Position numbers and translations under genes: made by a program
Notes under the pieces: model-generated
The model's database searches: none
The model's input: only the letters and a program-made list of their open reading frames with translations
What the model was told of the DNA's origin: nothing
Part shown: positions 1 to 7,749 of the stretch, in pieces
How positions within the stretch are numbered: the first letter of the stretch is position 1
How the letters are laid out: every line of letters starts with the position of its first letter
From: a virus
Length of the DNA stretch: 51,849 nt
IMG/VR virus record: IMGVR_UViG_3300003691_000008
Coordinates: 1-51,849 of that record
Strand: one strand, 5' to 3'

Positions 1-1
1 A

Positions 2-193
2 GAATCTATAAACGGCTCTTATGTTGTGGCAAGGTTAGAAGATGATAACCAAGCCACGTTTAAGCAGTTGGTTATTGAAGGTAATCAAAAGTTTTTAAAG
101 CCACTTAATAAAGATTGGCCAGATCAACTAATACAGATTAACGCTAATTGCACCATTGTTGGCAGGGTAATTTTTACAGGTAAGGAACTTTAA
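2..193 (+). CDS. C-terminal part of an S24/LexA-like repressor (5' end outside window)
   Basis: The open frame enters from the left edge and ends at TAA 191-193, giving about 63 residues. The segment reads NGSYVVARLEDDNQATFKQL and later GRVIFTGKEL. This is the usual C-terminal half of S24-family autopeptidases (LexA, phage CI/C2 repressors), in which the lysine of the ATFKQL-type motif is the general base of the Ser-Lys dyad. The serine half lies outside the window. Such proteins normally repress a prophage or integrative element and are cleaved on RecA activation. Which element it controls cannot be told from here. It could also be a LexA paralogue, but the sequence looks phage-type rather than housekeeping. 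Confidence 0.75.
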   Translation, partial: ESINGSYVVARLEDDNQATFKQLVIEGNQKFLKPLNKDWPDQLIQINANCTIVGRVIFTGKEL

Positions 194-405
194 TAAATCA
201 AGGAATGCCTGGGATAAAATGTACCCCGTAGATACTTGGGAGTGTACAAGATCCAAGAAGATATCTGGCCTACAAAAAAGTGAGAATAAGGTGGTCAAAA
301 GCCGATGTAATGCTTTGAGAATGTGGTAATGGTGCCAATATCCGACTAAATCAACAATATCCCAATAGTCACTCTGTGCGCATTGAAGACGTTAGCATTT
401 AATTA

Positions 406-431
406 TTTGCCATATGTTTTCTAATGAATTA
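406..431 (+). repeat. Dispersed repeat CCATATxTTTTCTAATGAAT, copy 1
   Basis: One of three copies in the window (also 5707-5730 and 7401-7426). Each copy lies 180-290 bp upstream of a hairpin and of a small membrane-protein ORF. The copies differ at one to two positions. They are visible by direct comparison. The function is unknown. Confidence 0.7.
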
Positions 432-598
432 CGTCTGTTATTTACTTAATTTTATGTACAGCTCCACCAGAGGTTTACACTTTTTGCGAGAAAGAAGGCA
501 TAGCGCCATTTTTGTACTTAGGGTATAAAATCTAGTTCTTGTTAATTTATTGAGAATCATCGAGTTAACCGTTATTATTAAACTCAATAAATTATGAA

Positions 599-640
599 AG
601 GAGGCATGGTGCCTTGTTTAAATAGGGCACCATGCCTCCT
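599..640. repeat. Perfect 15-bp inverted repeat (hairpin) upstream of small ORF
   Basis: Left arm AGGAGGCATGGTGCC (599-613) and right arm GGCACCATGCCTCCT (626-640) are exact reverse complements around a 12-nt AT-rich loop. No T-run follows; instead comes AATAAGCTGTTATGT, like an attC 3' end. It could be an intrinsic terminator remnant, a variable attC stem, or a small mobile hairpin. Confidence 0.75.
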
Positions 641-713
641 AATAAGCTGTTATGTTGCTAATGAAGCTGATTAGTCCTGATGTGAATGTTAAACCAACAA
701 GGAAGTGTTACAA

Positions 714-1238
714 ATGATAGGTATTATTGCTTTTTCTATTCTCTTTATTTTAATTTATATGGTTCATCGCATTGCTAAACGTTTTTCAACTGATTTTTCA
801 ACTGATGATAATCCGAAATTACGGAAGCTTTTATATAGGATTGCACTAGGGTTTCTTATTTTTGTGCTAGTGGGTGATGAAATTATAGGAGGCACACAAC
901 TGGCATATTTTTGTCTTTCAGAACCAAAAAGACAAGTGTTTGTGGATGAACTTGAAGGTCGTACTATTCAAGGACGTAATACTACTTTTATTAAAGAATA
1001 CACGCCACTCGATATAGAAAAAAGGATAACTGAAATATTTGATATTAATAGCCACGAACTAGTGTTTAAAAGGTACTGGTATTCTGCTAAGGGTGGATGG
1101 CTGAGTCGTACAATATCTTTTAATGGAAGTAAAAACCCACTTTTGTTTGATGGTAATTGCTCTAACACTAAAAAACTTAAACAATTAAGATTAACAAATA
1201 AAATGAATTACATACGCACAGAATTGACGGCGTTTTAA
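714..1238 (+). CDS. Small membrane protein of unknown function (cassette-like ORF)
   Basis: I do not recognise this protein. It begins with a hydrophobic segment (IIAFSILFILIYMV, residues 3-16) and has a second one around residues 42-62. A polar C-terminal domain of about 110 residues follows, probably periplasmic or cytoplasmic depending on topology. I chose ATG 714 because an AGGA box sits 9-10 nt upstream (about 700-703). A GTG at 705 is in frame but would overlap that box. Just after the stop, GCAACATAAC (1241-1250) is the reverse complement of GTTATGTTGC (650-659), so the ORF is bracketed by an inverted 10-mer, as expected for a gene cassette between attC cores. Confidence 0.6.
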   Translation: MIGIIAFSILFILIYMVHRIAKRFSTDFSTDDNPKLRKLLYRIALGFLIFVLVGDEIIGGTQLAYFCLSEPKRQVFVDELEGRTIQGRNTTFIKEYTPLDIEKRITEIFDINSHELVFKRYWYSAKGGWLSRTISFNGSKNPLLFDGNCSNTKKLKQLRLTNKMNYIRTELTAF

Positions 1239-1721
1239 CTCGCAACATAACTGTAAATCAATGGGGTCAGAGCGATTGATTTCTTTCCCTCACCAAAAGC
1301 TAACGTCAAAAAAGTGCCTTGAGTTCAAATAGTCAGTGCAACACACCTTAAGCTGACGTTAAGTTTAATGCTGCTATTGGCAACTGTGAGCCTAAAGCAG
1401 TCATTAACTTAATTTGAGTTCAAGGTAACTTTGTGCCAACAATCGTCTTTCGCTAACATATGATAAATATTCCCTTAGTCCGTATTTATATATTCTTTCT
1501 TATCATATTTGGTATTAGTTCCATTAATATAAAAACTGAGTGTTTTTACGTTAAATCAACAGCTTGATGGTTTAGCTATACCAACGGATGATATATCAAG
1601 CTAACTGATTACAAGTCCGCTACGTGGTATAGCTAATCCTACTAGTTATGCGGTTTAACAGTATGAATAATATCTTTAAATACAATAATAGCCCTATGAG
1701 TTTTCAACCCAATTTATTGCA
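1239..1721. other. Intergenic DNA with cassette remnant and 61-bp repeat
   Basis: No gene is seen. The segment contains the 61-bp repeat copy A (1257-1317), a GTCAGTGCAACACA word (about 1330-1343) that recurs inverted near 7344-7357, and a near-inverted pair built on TTGAGTTCAA (about 1319 and 1412). It lies downstream of the ABC ATPase gene of the leftward operon and should hold that operon's transcription end, but I do not see a clear hairpin plus T-run. Confidence 0.45.
1257..1317 (+). repeat. 61-bp direct repeat, copy A (contains ATCAATGGGGTCAGAG)
   Basis: It matches 5620-5680 at 60 of 61 positions in the same orientation. The two copies bracket the leftward three-gene operon. The ATCAATGGGGTCAGAG word is repeated singly three more times near copy B. 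From memory, this word is common next to REP-associated transposase elements in marine gammaproteobacteria. No transposase gene is present here. Confidence 0.85.
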
Positions 1722-3689
1722 CTAATTATATTTTTTCAGCAAAGCATTGGCTTTATTTGGCAAAAATAACACTCTATTCGTTTTTAATGTTTGAGGGTAT
1801 TTATTCAAACCTGTTGCAAGAATTACTTGATAATTCTTTTGATAATCATCAAGAGCTTCAAGTTTATTTATGCACTTAATTAAGTTATCTAGCTCTATTC
1901 CTGCTGTCTCTGGGGTATCAACAATTAAAAACTTAGGAAAAGCCACATCATCATATTTTAATGACATGTTCATCAAAGCAACATAGTACATCATTCTCAT
2001 AGATACTAATGAACTTGCTTCTCGGTATTCACCATCATTAATAAGTGGCAGGTAGTCATCTAAGCTTATACGCGCAGATCTACAATCTGATAATGTATCG
2101 GTCATTAATTCATTGTAAATAGCACTAAAAGCACTTACTTTGGTACTAACTTCTCTTTTTGTTTTTGATTCTAACTCTTTTCTTTTTAATTCTGCATCTT
2201 GCGCTTTAGAACGTTTAGCTTCAAAATCTTTTTGGAGTTTTTGAAGCTTGCCTTCGATTTCAATTAACTGTTCTAGTTTTCCACTATCCTCTCGAATATC
2301 AAGAATTTTATCATCAATATCATTGAGACTATCAATATCAATTTCATCATCAATTTTTTCAAGATTTTTTCTTAGGCCAGACTTTAAACTAGGTAATTTA
2401 GCTGATAATTCTTTAGACTTACCCTTTTCCTGTTGTATATCCAAATTACAATCTGAGATGGCTAACTTTATAGTCGCTAACGTTTTAGTTTTTGATTTTA
2501 ATATTTCTTTATATTCTTGAGATGTATAAAAAAATCTTTCATATTGCTCTTCATTAATATCTGAACCACATACACATTTACCATGTCCTCTATCGACTTT
2601 TACTAAGCAGTATGGACAAGTATCACCAGAAAATAAATTTAATTGATCATGTGTATGTATTATTTTGCTAATTTGATTTATTTCACTGATGGTCTCATTC
2701 TGAATTGTAACTAATTTATATCTTTCATTATAAAGTGATAATAAAATTTCTTTTATATCCCCTAGCTCTAATTCTATTTCTATAATTTGGTTCTTTAAAT
2801 GCTCTATATTGGGCTCAACCGAAACTCGGCAATTTCGGTTCTTCTTAAATGCTTCTCTAGCAGCTTGCAATTTTTCTAACTGAAGATCATTAGCACGCTG
2901 CTCATTTTGAAGGAAATTAATGTTTTTTAGCTCACCATCACCTCTGATTTTGTCGGCTAGTAATGAATATTCATTTACCAAGCTTTTAGCTACATTCTTA
3001 TCTTTATCTTTTGTTTTAGCATCAACGATAGAGTCATAGTATTCAGAAAATGATTTACCGATTAATAATTCAAAAATAGCTTTACGTAAAATTTCAGAAT
3101 CAGACACATGATTTTGCTTGATATCTATTTTTTTATAAATATATTCTGGATCTGGCTGTTGATCGTGATACATCAATCTGAAGAGATCGGTAGAGTTAAT
3201 TTTGAAGGTGGAATACCCTTGATAAATTTCAACTACAGAAATACCAAGCTCTTTTAATAACCAGTCAGAAAAAGTATATGGCGTATTTTCTCTACGATAT
3301 ATTGGTAATATAGAAGTGTTTTGAGCATATTTATCTGTGGAAAATGTAATATTTCCATTTTCGGGATCTATTAATTCATCATATTCTGTAAGTGTTACAT
3401 CATTATCATTCAGATATCTTCGTAATTGGTAGTTTCCAACAGAAACCGATATATATATTTCAACGTAATTATTTGTATCTGAAGTTACTTCTTTGTGTTT
3501 TTTCTTTTCGCTATCTTTACGAAATTCTTCAACTCTACCGCCAAAAGCATAGTAAATTAAGTTACAAAGAGTCGTTTTTCCAGTACCATTATCACCTTCA
3601 ATTAATACAATGTTTTTGTCAAAAATTTCTGACTCAAAATGATATTTGTCTCCAGAATAGATAACTTGATTGACTCTTAAATAACCCAT
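1722..3689 (-). CDS. SMC/RecF-like ABC ATPase of a three-gene conflict system
   Basis: A 655-aa ATPase. The P-loop EGDNGTGKTT is at residues 31-40. A coiled-coil arm (about 220-500) is interrupted near the middle by a cysteine cluster, CPYC at 358-361 and CVC at 372-374, which looks like a zinc hook. A signature-like helix lies around 558-572, and a C-terminal Walker B with catalytic glutamate (LIVDTPETAG, D591/E594) closes the domain. This is the layout of the chromosome-scale ABC ATPases used in three-component conflict systems (ABC-3C class described by Aravind and colleagues). It overlaps the upstream gene by 13 bp, so translation is probably coupled. By inference it senses or handles nucleic acid and gates the partner effector. 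An overcoming-lysogenization-defect or RecN-like protein is less likely given the neighbours. Confidence 0.7.
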   Translation of the reverse strand: MGYLRVNQVIYSGDKYHFESEIFDKNIVLIEGDNGTGKTTLCNLIYYAFGGRVEEFRKDSEKKKHKEVTSDTNNYVEIYISVSVGNYQLRRYLNDNDVTLTEYDELIDPENGNITFSTDKYAQNTSILPIYRRENTPYTFSDWLLKELGISVVEIYQGYSTFKINSTDLFRLMYHDQQPDPEYIYKKIDIKQNHVSDSEILRKAIFELLIGKSFSEYYDSIVDAKTKDKDKNVAKSLVNEYSLLADKIRGDGELKNINFLQNEQRANDLQLEKLQAAREAFKKNRNCRVSVEPNIEHLKNQIIEIELELGDIKEILLSLYNERYKLVTIQNETISEINQISKIIHTHDQLNLFSGDTCPYCLVKVDRGHGKCVCGSDINEEQYERFFYTSQEYKEILKSKTKTLATIKLAISDCNLDIQQEKGKSKELSAKLPSLKSGLRKNLEKIDDEIDIDSLNDIDDKILDIREDSGKLEQLIEIEGKLQKLQKDFEAKRSKAQDAELKRKELESKTKREVSTKVSAFSAIYNELMTDTLSDCRSARISLDDYLPLINDGEYREASSLVSMRMMYYVALMNMSLKYDDVAFPKFLIVDTPETAGIELDNLIKCINKLEALDDYQKNYQVILATGLNKYPQTLKTNRVLFLPNKANALLKKYN

Positions 3690-4204
3690 GTTTTTATGCC
3701 TCGTTCCCTGTAGATTTTACCTAACATAGTATCCAGAGTAAGTGTTGATAGTCGTTTTATATTAGTTTTCAAACTGTTTAAGTTATTATATTCTTTTCCA
3801 AAAACTTTTTTATCAAAGAATGTTTTTGGTAGGTTTTTCTTATTTAATGATACGTTCACTAGCGATGAAATATTTCCTTTTTCCAGAGAGATAAACCCTT
3901 TTTTCTCTAAAGTAAAAAGTAATTTCAGAACCTCACTACGTCTCGTTAACCCATTGGAGTAGCTGTTAAATAAATATTCTTTATCAATATTGTTATGTGA
4001 TTCTGAATCTAAGTTATTTAATATGTACACTAGCCTTTCATCTTTTATAAAATCGATTATAAAAGCGAGCTTTCTGTAATCTTTAAAATATTTACCATCA
4101 TTGCATTTTAATGAATCTAGAGTAATTATTACTGCATAGCAAAATAGATAAAAATCTTCACCGGATAAGTACATTATTCCTTTTTTGACATTAATATTTT
4201 TCAT
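3677..4204 (-). CDS. Putative middle component (winged-helix-like) of the ABC three-gene system
   Basis: A 175-aa protein with no obvious catalytic motif. It contains the pattern YRKLAFIIDFIKD (about residues 43-55) and a helical region RSEVLKLLFTLEKKGFISLE (about 88-107) that reads like the recognition helix and wing of a winged-helix domain. Proteins of this size and shape lie between the effector and the ATPase in ABC-3C operons and are called middle components; I assign it by that context. Its start lies one base from the end of the upstream gene (stop 4205-4207) and its end overlaps the ATPase start, so all three genes form one translationally coupled unit. Confidence 0.6.
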   Translation of the reverse strand: MKNINVKKGIMYLSGEDFYLFCYAVIITLDSLKCNDGKYFKDYRKLAFIIDFIKDERLVYILNNLDSESHNNIDKEYLFNSYSNGLTRRSEVLKLLFTLEKKGFISLEKGNISSLVNVSLNKKNLPKTFFDKKVFGKEYNNLNSLKTNIKRLSTLTLDTMLGKIYRERGIKTWVI

Positions 4205-5431
4205 TTATTTCTCGTCAAACGAAACAAAACAGCTATCAATCAAATCCATGACAACGCCATCAATTGTATTTTTATTAGATATTGTATAATTGTAGTCTTT
4301 TTTCAATTCTTCTATATGCTCAGATGATGCCGCATTTAACCCTTTAATCGTTGAATCTACTTCAGCTATAGAATTAGGCTCTGGAAAATCGTTATCGAAC
4401 AAATATTGATTACAAGCTTCATATGTTCGGTATTTAAGAGAGAGAAAAGACTTGTTGCCTGCTAGCTGTTCTACTTTAGAACGGCTAGCTAGTCGCGCCA
4501 AATGTCCCAGTTTTCGCTCAGGGTAATCAGGGCATACAGATATTATTTTTTCTGATAAGTTACGTTTATCCGTAATTTCTTTCTCTAAGGCTTCAATTGA
4601 ATTCCAAGTTGGATCAGTTGCATGATCTATTTCTTCGGACTCAGCTTCTTTAAAAACTAGCCTTACATCAGATGAATGAACAAACCTACCTGCATAACTT
4701 GAATTATTTTGTCTTTCATCAATAAGTTCCATCAATAAAGAAAATATAATTTCTTCTTTATTTGCTATTCTTGAATTGTATAACTGAGAGTTTCTTATTA
4801 AAGATAGGACAGTAGTTTTTAAATCTACTTCATTTTCTTCACCAAAATGCCATTTAATCCTATCTAAAAAATTTTTAAAATCGTCAGAATTAATAACTTT
4901 TAAAGTCTCAACGTGGCCATCAACTTTTTTATCTTGGTATTGCTTTGTATACTCTTCTAATACAATTGATTTTACGGTGTCAACCAGTTCTAGTGAAGTT
5001 GAATCATTACTCATTAAAATCGACAGGATTGGCTCTTTAGGTAATTTAATAATAGTGCCATTATCGAGCTTTGTCTTTTTTTCCTTTCCTATACCTGAGG
5101 TTGTATAAAAACCGAGGTTTAATTCATCACTAGCACGCCAAGTATTAATGTAAATATCAAAAAAACTGACTAATGTATTTTTAACTTCATTACTGAAAAT
5201 AGTAAAATTAGTCTTTGAATCATAATTTTTATCTTCTTCTACATATTGCGCTGACAATTCACTAGATTCAATTGTGTGGGAAATATCTTCGATGACTTCT
5301 ATTGCAGTGTAGAAAATAGAACTTTTTTTATGGTTTAAAGAATCAAGCATTAACTTGATGGCTCGAATTTTTTGTAGCCTAAATCCTTTTGACTTATCTG
5401 CCGCTTCGCGGTTGATTGTTTTATTTTCCAT
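4205..5431 (-). CDS. Putative restriction-endonuclease-fold effector (DUF4297/Cap4-like N-terminus)
   Basis: The first gene of the leftward operon encodes about 408 residues. The N-terminal 100 residues read GFRLQKIRAIKLML, then AIEVIEDI, then EEDKNYDSKTNFTIFS. This recalls the E...D...(E/Q)xK core of DUF4297/Cap4-type dsDNA nucleases, with Glu-Asp in AIEVIEDI and Lys in EDKNY as candidate catalytic residues. The remaining 300 residues are helical and unrecognised and probably serve as sensor or adaptor. I chose ATG at 5429-5431; a TTG at 5441-5443 is in frame and nearer an AGGG box, so the start is uncertain. Role by inference: nuclease effector held in check by the downstream components. 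The nuclease call rests on motif reading only. Confidence 0.5.
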   Translation of the reverse strand: MENKTINREAADKSKGFRLQKIRAIKLMLDSLNHKKSSIFYTAIEVIEDISHTIESSELSAQYVEEDKNYDSKTNFTIFSNEVKNTLVSFFDIYINTWRASDELNLGFYTTSGIGKEKKTKLDNGTIIKLPKEPILSILMSNDSTSLELVDTVKSIVLEEYTKQYQDKKVDGHVETLKVINSDDFKNFLDRIKWHFGEENEVDLKTTVLSLIRNSQLYNSRIANKEEIIFSLLMELIDERQNNSSYAGRFVHSSDVRLVFKEAESEEIDHATDPTWNSIEALEKEITDKRNLSEKIISVCPDYPERKLGHLARLASRSKVEQLAGNKSFLSLKYRTYEACNQYLFDNDFPEPNSIAEVDSTIKGLNAASSEHIEELKKDYNYTISNKNTIDGVVMDLIDSCFVSFDEK

Positions 5432-5485
5432 AATATATGTCAAGAGCCCTGCGCTAGTAATACTTAATGTTTTTGTTGTTATGTA

Positions 5486-5513
5486 TCAATAATTAATATA
5501 ACACTTATGTCAA
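5486..5513 (-). promoter_or_regulatory. Candidate sigma70 promoter of the ABC-type operon
   Basis: On the minus strand a perfect TTGACA (5508-5513) is followed after 16 nt by TATTGA (5486-5491), about 55 nt before ATG 5431. The -10 is weak, so this is a candidate only. A second TTGACA (5438-5443) lies too close to the gene to act for it. Confidence 0.35.
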
Positions 5514-5619
5514 AATTTTGTCGATAATGAACTAATTAATTATTTGTGAATAAAAAGACCCTTTAGTTAAAAAAACCAATGGGGTCAGAGTAAATCAATG
5601 GGGTCATAAAATCAATGTA

Positions 5620-5680
5620 ATCAATGGGGTCAGAGCGATTGATTGCTTTCCCTCACCAAAAGCTAACGTCAAAAAAGTGC
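5620..5680 (+). repeat. 61-bp direct repeat, copy B
   Basis: The partner of 1257-1317 (60/61 identical, one T/G change). It is preceded by three shorter ATCAATGGGGTCA or AATGGGGTCA units between 5576 and 5620, making a small cluster. It lies upstream of the leftward operon, with copy A downstream of it. Confidence 0.85.
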
Positions 5681-5706
5681 GCATTAGAGACATTAGCCTT
5701 ACTTTT

Positions 5707-5730
5707 TTTGCCATATATTTTCTAATGAAT
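5707..5730 (+). repeat. Dispersed repeat CCATATxTTTTCTAATGAAT, copy 2
   Basis: Near-identical to 406-431 and 7401-7426. It directly follows the 61-bp repeat copy B and precedes a palindrome by 13 bp. Confidence 0.7.
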
Positions 5731-5742
5731 ATTTCATGTCAT

Positions 5743-5764
5743 GTTACTGAGCCGGCTCAGTAAC
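5743..5764. repeat. Perfect 22-bp palindrome
   Basis: GTTACTGAGCC followed by its exact reverse complement GGCTCAGTAAC. Its core TGAGCCGGCTC recurs in the hairpin at 5954-5975. A weaker relative, ACTGAGAAGTCTTAGT, occurs near 7440-7455 after repeat copy 3. It could be an operator, a terminator remnant, or the tip of a small mobile element. Confidence 0.7.
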
Positions 5765-5953
5765 ACACCTAAAGAACACCAATAAACGTATATTTGATTG
5801 ATCTTACTGTAATTAACACCGTTTTTTATAAGGGCTATTACTGCGTGGGCTTAGTAACATCCTATTTTCAATGGAAAATTCCGTTATTGTGGTTTCTAAT
5901 ACTTTGAATTTGTGGGATATTAATGTAAATTAATTTTAAATTATGGAATGGAC

Positions 5954-5975
5954 ATTATTGAGCCGGCTCCATAAT
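5954..5975. repeat. Hairpin sharing the TGAGCCGGCTC core
   Basis: The stem ATTATTGAGCC/GGCTCCATAAT has a single mismatch and is followed by AATAAGCTATTAGCT, which resembles the AATAAGCTGTTATGT that follows the hairpin at 599-640. It sits just upstream of the small ORF at 6013. Confidence 0.65.
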
Positions 5976-6012
5976 AAGCTATTAGCTAGCAAACCCAAAG
6001 GTTGTCCAAATC

Positions 6013-6555
6013 ATGTCATTATATTTATATTTCCTGCCACCGATATTAGCTGTTATTTACAAGTGGCTGGAGTACGCTGGCATAATAGACAAATTAACTG
6101 GTCGAGGTTTAGCTTTAGATGGCCTTAAAAGGCTAAGATCTACATCAGGTTACCCAAAAGCTTGGATTTATAATAAAGATCAAGATGAAAAAATATTTAG
6201 AGCTATAGAGAAGCGAATCTCAAAAAATACAGACCAACCGATTATAATTTCTGCAATAAAAAATGGTTTTAAGCCAAACCTCATTTCAGTTGGCGGAAAA
6301 CCTACTGAGATTGAAGGCTTACCGACTGAGTGGCCACAAGCTGAAAGGTTCTCATACTTACCAAATCAACCTGTACTTTATTTTTTTGAAGTTCCTAAAT
6401 CAAAAACTGGTACAAAATGTGACAGAGCTTGCACGTTAGATGAATTGGATGGTTGGTTAAAAGAAGAAAAAGATAATAGAACCTTTTGGCTCGGTACATT
6501 TCTTTTAGGTGTGATTTCTATCACTTTCCTTTTAGTTAGGCTAAATATTGCTTAG
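6013..6555 (+). CDS. Unknown protein with N- and C-terminal membrane segments (cassette ORF)
   Basis: A 180-aa protein I do not recognise. It starts with a hydrophobic helix (residues 2-18, LYLYFLPPILAVIY) and ends with another (residues 158-177, FWLGTFLLGVISITFLLVRL). Between them is a soluble domain of about 135 residues with paired cysteines (C136/C140). The start at ATG 6013 has only a weak AAAGG about 12 nt upstream. The stop codon is directly followed by an attC-like site, the arrangement expected for an integron gene cassette. Cassette proteins of this kind are mostly uncharacterised. Confidence 0.6.
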   Translation: MSLYLYFLPPILAVIYKWLEYAGIIDKLTGRGLALDGLKRLRSTSGYPKAWIYNKDQDEKIFRAIEKRISKNTDQPIIISAIKNGFKPNLISVGGKPTEIEGLPTEWPQAERFSYLPNQPVLYFFEVPKSKTGTKCDRACTLDELDGWLKEEKDNRTFWLGTFLLGVISITFLLVRLNIA

Positions 6556-6643
6556 CTAATAAGGAAATCAAACGGACACGCAACTGTTGGCTGCGTTTCG
6601 CTACACAATCTTAGCCAACTATTACTTAGCCTGTTATTTAGGC
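6555..6643 (+). other. attC-like integron recombination site
   Basis: The outer arms GCTAATAAGG (6555-6564) and CCTGTTATTTAGGC (6630-6643) pair with the extra bases typical of attC, and the inner arms TGTTGGCT and AGCCAACT (about 6584 and 6613) pair to form the second stem. CAAACGGACA after the left arm and TTAGCCAACTATT before the right arm are words I associate with Vibrio/Shewanella/Pseudoalteromonas attC sites. The core is degenerate, so it may be inactive. No integron integrase is in the window. Confidence 0.65.
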
Positions 6644-6664
6644 TTTATTCATAAGAAGTAGACT

Positions 6665-7285
6665 GTGAGTAAATTTGATATAAAAGTACAAATGAATCCT
6701 GTAATAATGTCCATATTAGCCTTGTTAGTTTCATTCATTGGTTTGTTTTTTTCGTACCAGGCTAATGATTTAGCAAAAGAGCAATACCGACAAAGTAGGT
6801 TAATTGTTTTAAAAGCTGATTTTCTAAAACAAGATGATACCTTTATTCATGTTGAACCTATTGATGGCAATACTCATTTTATACGGGGAACTGCTTATTT
6901 ACCTCCTGTGATTCATAAAGAAGAAGTACCTATTGCCTCTAATGGTAATATTTTACACATGGGTTCTATTAGTTCAGAAATTAAAGATCATTTTTTAACT
7001 TACGTATCTTCTGAGAAAGGTATAACTAAAATATCAGAGGGAGATATCCCTGTTTTAATCAAATCATACTATGTATCGAAAGGTGTCGGATACACAGATA
7101 TATCGTTATATATGCTTGGCATGCAAGTCATATTAACGGAAGAACAACATGCGAGGCCAAAAATACAATTTACGAGCTTGGCATTTATCGAACGTTATAA
7201 CGAACTCAATGATATTAACTATGAAATGCTGGATGCTATGGTTTCAAGTGAAAAAGGATTTCAGTTACCTATCAATAAGCCTTAG
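6665..7285 (+). CDS. Membrane-anchored protein of unknown function (cassette ORF)
   Basis: A 206-aa protein with a GTG start. One N-terminal membrane helix (residues 14-30, IMSILALLVSFIGLFFS) is followed by a short charged helix (NDLAKEQYRQS) and a beta-rich domain. The layout (one helix, then a Q-rich linker, then a beta domain) is shared with the protein at 7750-8307, although the sequences differ. It directly follows the attC-like site at 6555-6643, so it would be the next cassette. I do not recognise a family. It could be a surface-stress or phage-exclusion type protein, but nothing in the sequence proves this. Confidence 0.6.
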   Translation: MSKFDIKVQMNPVIMSILALLVSFIGLFFSYQANDLAKEQYRQSRLIVLKADFLKQDDTFIHVEPIDGNTHFIRGTAYLPPVIHKEEVPIASNGNILHMGSISSEIKDHFLTYVSSEKGITKISEGDIPVLIKSYYVSKGVGYTDISLYMLGMQVILTEEQHARPKIQFTSLAFIERYNELNDINYEMLDAMVSSEKGFQLPINKP

Positions 7286-7323
7286 AACTTATGTATAACA
7301 AGTGACTATGGTGAGTTATCAAT

Positions 7324-7340
7324 ACAAAACCTAATCCGAA
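7324..7340 (+). repeat. 17-bp repeat ACAAAACCTAATCCGAA, left copy
   Basis: Identical to 47765-47781, which lies on the other side of the prophage after another cassette ORF. This supports the idea that DNA on both sides of the prophage belongs to the same cassette array. Confidence 0.65.
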
Positions 7341-7400
7341 AAATTGTGTTGCACTGACCGTTTGAAATCACAGCGCTAAGCGGACTTTAGCATCAAATTT

Positions 7401-7426
7401 TTTACCATATATTTTCTAATGAATTA
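7401..7426 (+). repeat. Dispersed repeat CCATATxTTTTCTAATGAAT, copy 3
   Basis: Third copy of the repeat at 406-431 and 5707-5730, again upstream of a hairpin-rich stretch and a small membrane-protein ORF. Confidence 0.7.
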
Positions 7427-7685
7427 TTCGTGTCATATAACTGAGAAGTCTTAGTAACAGCCCGAAAGTAACACATTTATTTTCTAAGTAATTATTTTAT
7501 ATTTACACTCAATAATAACTGTATAAATACATAGTTTAATCGAGTTTCCCCTATATTCAGGAAAATAAGCAAATTGCGCATTTTCGTCCGTTGATAATTT
7601 TAAAAGTGCTTTAACTAGAAAAGCTATATTGAATTTGCTATTAATAGTGAAAGTAGAAAAGTGCGCGACTTGTCAGCAGAAATAT

Positions 7686-7708
7686 GCGCAACTTGCGCAA
7701 CTTGCGCA
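7686..7708. repeat. 9-bp tandem repeat GCGCAACTT (2.5 copies), self-complementary
   Basis: GCGCAACTT is repeated head to tail and ends in GCGCA. Because TTGCGCAA is palindromic, the array can fold into a hairpin. It precedes ATTATTAAATTGTTATGT, analogous to what follows the hairpins at 599-640 and 5954-5975. Confidence 0.65.
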
Positions 7709-7749
7709 TTATTAAATTGTTATGTTTTTAGTATTCTTCGAGGGAGCTT

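Larger units (their letters stand above)
194..713. other. Intergenic accessory DNA with repeat and hairpin
   Basis: No convincing gene is seen in this stretch. It carries one copy of the dispersed CCATATxTTTTCTAATGAAT repeat (406-431), a strong 15-bp stem hairpin (599-640), and a GTTATGT box at 650-656 that resembles the 3' core of an integron attC site, just before the next ORF. The segment around 318-330 (GAGAATGTGGTAA) resembles 47812-47822 near the integrase, so parts of this DNA recur on both sides of the prophage. Confidence 0.5.
5432..6012. other. Intergenic DNA between defence-type operon and cassette ORF
   Basis: No gene is seen; an ORF at 5943-6128 is a frame shadow. The stretch holds the leftward operon's probable promoter (5486-5513), several GGGGTCA words, repeat copy B (5620-5680), the CCATAT repeat copy 2 (5707-5730), a perfect 22-bp palindrome (5743-5764) and a related hairpin (5954-5975). 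Confidence 0.5.
7286..7749. other. Intergenic cassette DNA with repeats
   Basis: No gene is seen. It holds ACAAAACCTAATCCGAA (7324-7340, also at 47765-47781), the CCATAT repeat copy 3 (7401-7426), an imperfect ACTGAGAAGTCTTAGT hairpin (about 7440-7455), a 9-bp tandem repeat (7686-7708) and a GTTATGT box (7719-7725) like an attC 3' core ahead of the next ORF. Confidence 0.5.

Noticed and set aside
7686-7708. CRISPR-like array
   Set aside because: The 9-bp tandem units have no spacers; there are no cas genes and no CRISPR repeats anywhere in the window.
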